5,468 nt of DNA from Paracoccaceae bacterium (lineage in GTDB: Bacteria > Pseudomonadota > Alphaproteobacteria > Rhodobacterales > Rhodobacteraceae): positions 1 through 5,468 of the forward strand of contig SLKB01000008.1 of assembly GCA_007134805.1 (NCBI GenBank). The letters are read 5' to 3'. This document shows positions 5,289 to 5,468 of the stretch, piece by piece. The notes beneath the pieces are model-generated. The model worked only from the letters and a program-made list of their open reading frames with translations, searched no databases and was not told where the DNA came from. Within the stretch, counting starts at the first letter, position 1, and each line of letters starts with the position of its first letter. The position numbers were made by a program, and so were the translations under genes.

Positions 5289-5317
5289 TTGACGTTTGGA
5301 CCCTGCTGTCGCAAGAC
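5289..5317 (+). promoter_or_regulatory. Possible promoter of the PmtA-like gene
   Basis: TTGACG (5289-5294) matches 5 of 6 of the -35 consensus. The hexamer 17 bases on, CAAGAC (5312-5317), is a poor -10. It sits 33-61 bases before the start of the methyltransferase. The 108-base gap (5242-5349) shows no strong terminator for the erpA-like gene; only CGGC...GCCG (5246-5262) with an imperfect interior is visible. Confidence 0.3.
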
Positions 5318-5332
5318 ATTGGCAACCGATCT

Positions 5333-5340
5333 GGAGAAGG
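5333..5340 (+). promoter_or_regulatory. Shine-Dalgarno for a TTG start of the PmtA-like gene
   Basis: GGAGAAGG ends 9 bases before TTG 5350-5352. An alternative in-frame TTG at 5296 has no comparable ribosome-binding site. No ATG or GTG exists in this frame between the upstream in-frame stop (TGA 5290-5292) and the conserved YRRWAPIYD block. Confidence 0.6.
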
Positions 5341-5349
5341 CGACCCCAT

Positions 5350-5468
5350 TTGCGACCTGAAGCGATTACTGCCAGCTATCGCCGCTGGGCCCCGATCTAT
5401 GACCTCACTTTCGGAAGCATCACGCATTCGGGGCGACGTCATGCAACACGCGTTGCGAACGCCACCGG
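5350..5468 (+). CDS. PmtA-like phosphatidylethanolamine N-methyltransferase (N-terminal part)
   Basis: Only the first 39 codons lie in the window; the gene runs off the right end. From the TTG start the product begins MRPEAITAS, then YRRWAPIYDLTFG (10-22), then a SGRR segment (28-31). This Y-x-x-WAPIYD-x-x-FG opening is typical of the Rhodobacter-type PmtA, a cytosolic or membrane-associated SAM-dependent enzyme that methylates phosphatidylethanolamine stepwise to phosphatidylcholine. The SAM-binding glycine loop lies outside the window, so another class I methyltransferase with the same opening (for example of the UbiE type) is not excluded. The reading frame is closed upstream by TGA at 5290-5292, and the rare TTG start is backed by GGAGAAGG. 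Confidence 0.65.
   Translation, partial: MRPEAITASYRRWAPIYDLTFGSITHSGRRHATRVANAT

Noticed and set aside
5080..5442. 120-codon minus-strand open frame spanning the end of erpA and the start of the methyltransferase
   Set aside because: It overlaps two recognisable plus-strand genes in antisense and has no domain signal.
1..5468. Mobile elements, CRISPR arrays, tRNA or rRNA genes, toxin-antitoxin or phage-defence genes
   Set aside because: I saw no transposase or integrase motif, no regularly spaced repeats, no tRNA-like cloverleaf and no defence-type domain. The window reads as core chromosome.

Overview
The window looks like ordinary chromosomal DNA from a GC-rich alphaproteobacterium, most likely a member of the Rhodobacteraceae (Rhodobacter/Roseobacter relatives). 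This rests on the high GC content, on family-typical protein wording (a type-2 dGTPase-like protein starting near SRGRLHAE, an ErpA-type protein ending SSCGCGISFSM, the start of a PmtA-like methyltransferase with YRRWAPIYDLTFG) and on a small DUF1127-like protein. No genus can be named from the sequence alone. I see no mobile element, CRISPR array, tRNA or rRNA.

Layout. Bases 1-45 are the last 14 codons of an unrecognised plus-strand gene, closed by a hairpin at 52-82. After a 250-base gap come two plus-strand genes: a lipoprotein of unknown function (296-877) and a 54-residue DUF1127-like protein (1017-1181). The latter converges on coaD with only 3 bases between the stop codons. Four minus-strand genes follow, transcribed from right to left: dgt-like HD phosphohydrolase (4822 to 3629), Cys/Met-type PLP enzyme (3461 to 2277), CBS-pair protein (2188 to 1754) and coaD (1676 to 1185). 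Their gaps are 167, 88 and 77 bases, so they are co-oriented but not tightly coupled. Divergent from dgt, across 86 bases carrying overlapping promoter-like elements, is an ErpA/IscA-type Fe-S assembly gene (4909-5241). The window ends in the first 39 codons of a PmtA-like gene that appears to start at TTG.

Functions. Most genes are housekeeping: coenzyme A synthesis (coaD), dNTP hydrolysis (dgt-like), Fe-S cluster delivery (erpA-like), sulfur amino-acid metabolism (PLP enzyme) and phosphatidylcholine synthesis (PmtA-like). The CBS-pair protein is probably an adenylate-responsive regulator. They do not form one pathway, and I find no convincing new multi-gene system. The items most worth a second look are small: a 14-bp perfect palindrome over the start codon of the PLP enzyme, whose TTGCGCAA core recurs upstream of the DUF1127-like gene; that small protein itself; the lipoprotein; and a very GC-rich hairpin cluster with a C9 run downstream of dgt.

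Starts for the CBS, dgt, PLP-enzyme and erpA genes were set at internal codons, shorter than the longest open frames. The CBS and dgt choices are backed by strong Shine-Dalgarno sequences; the other two are weaker.
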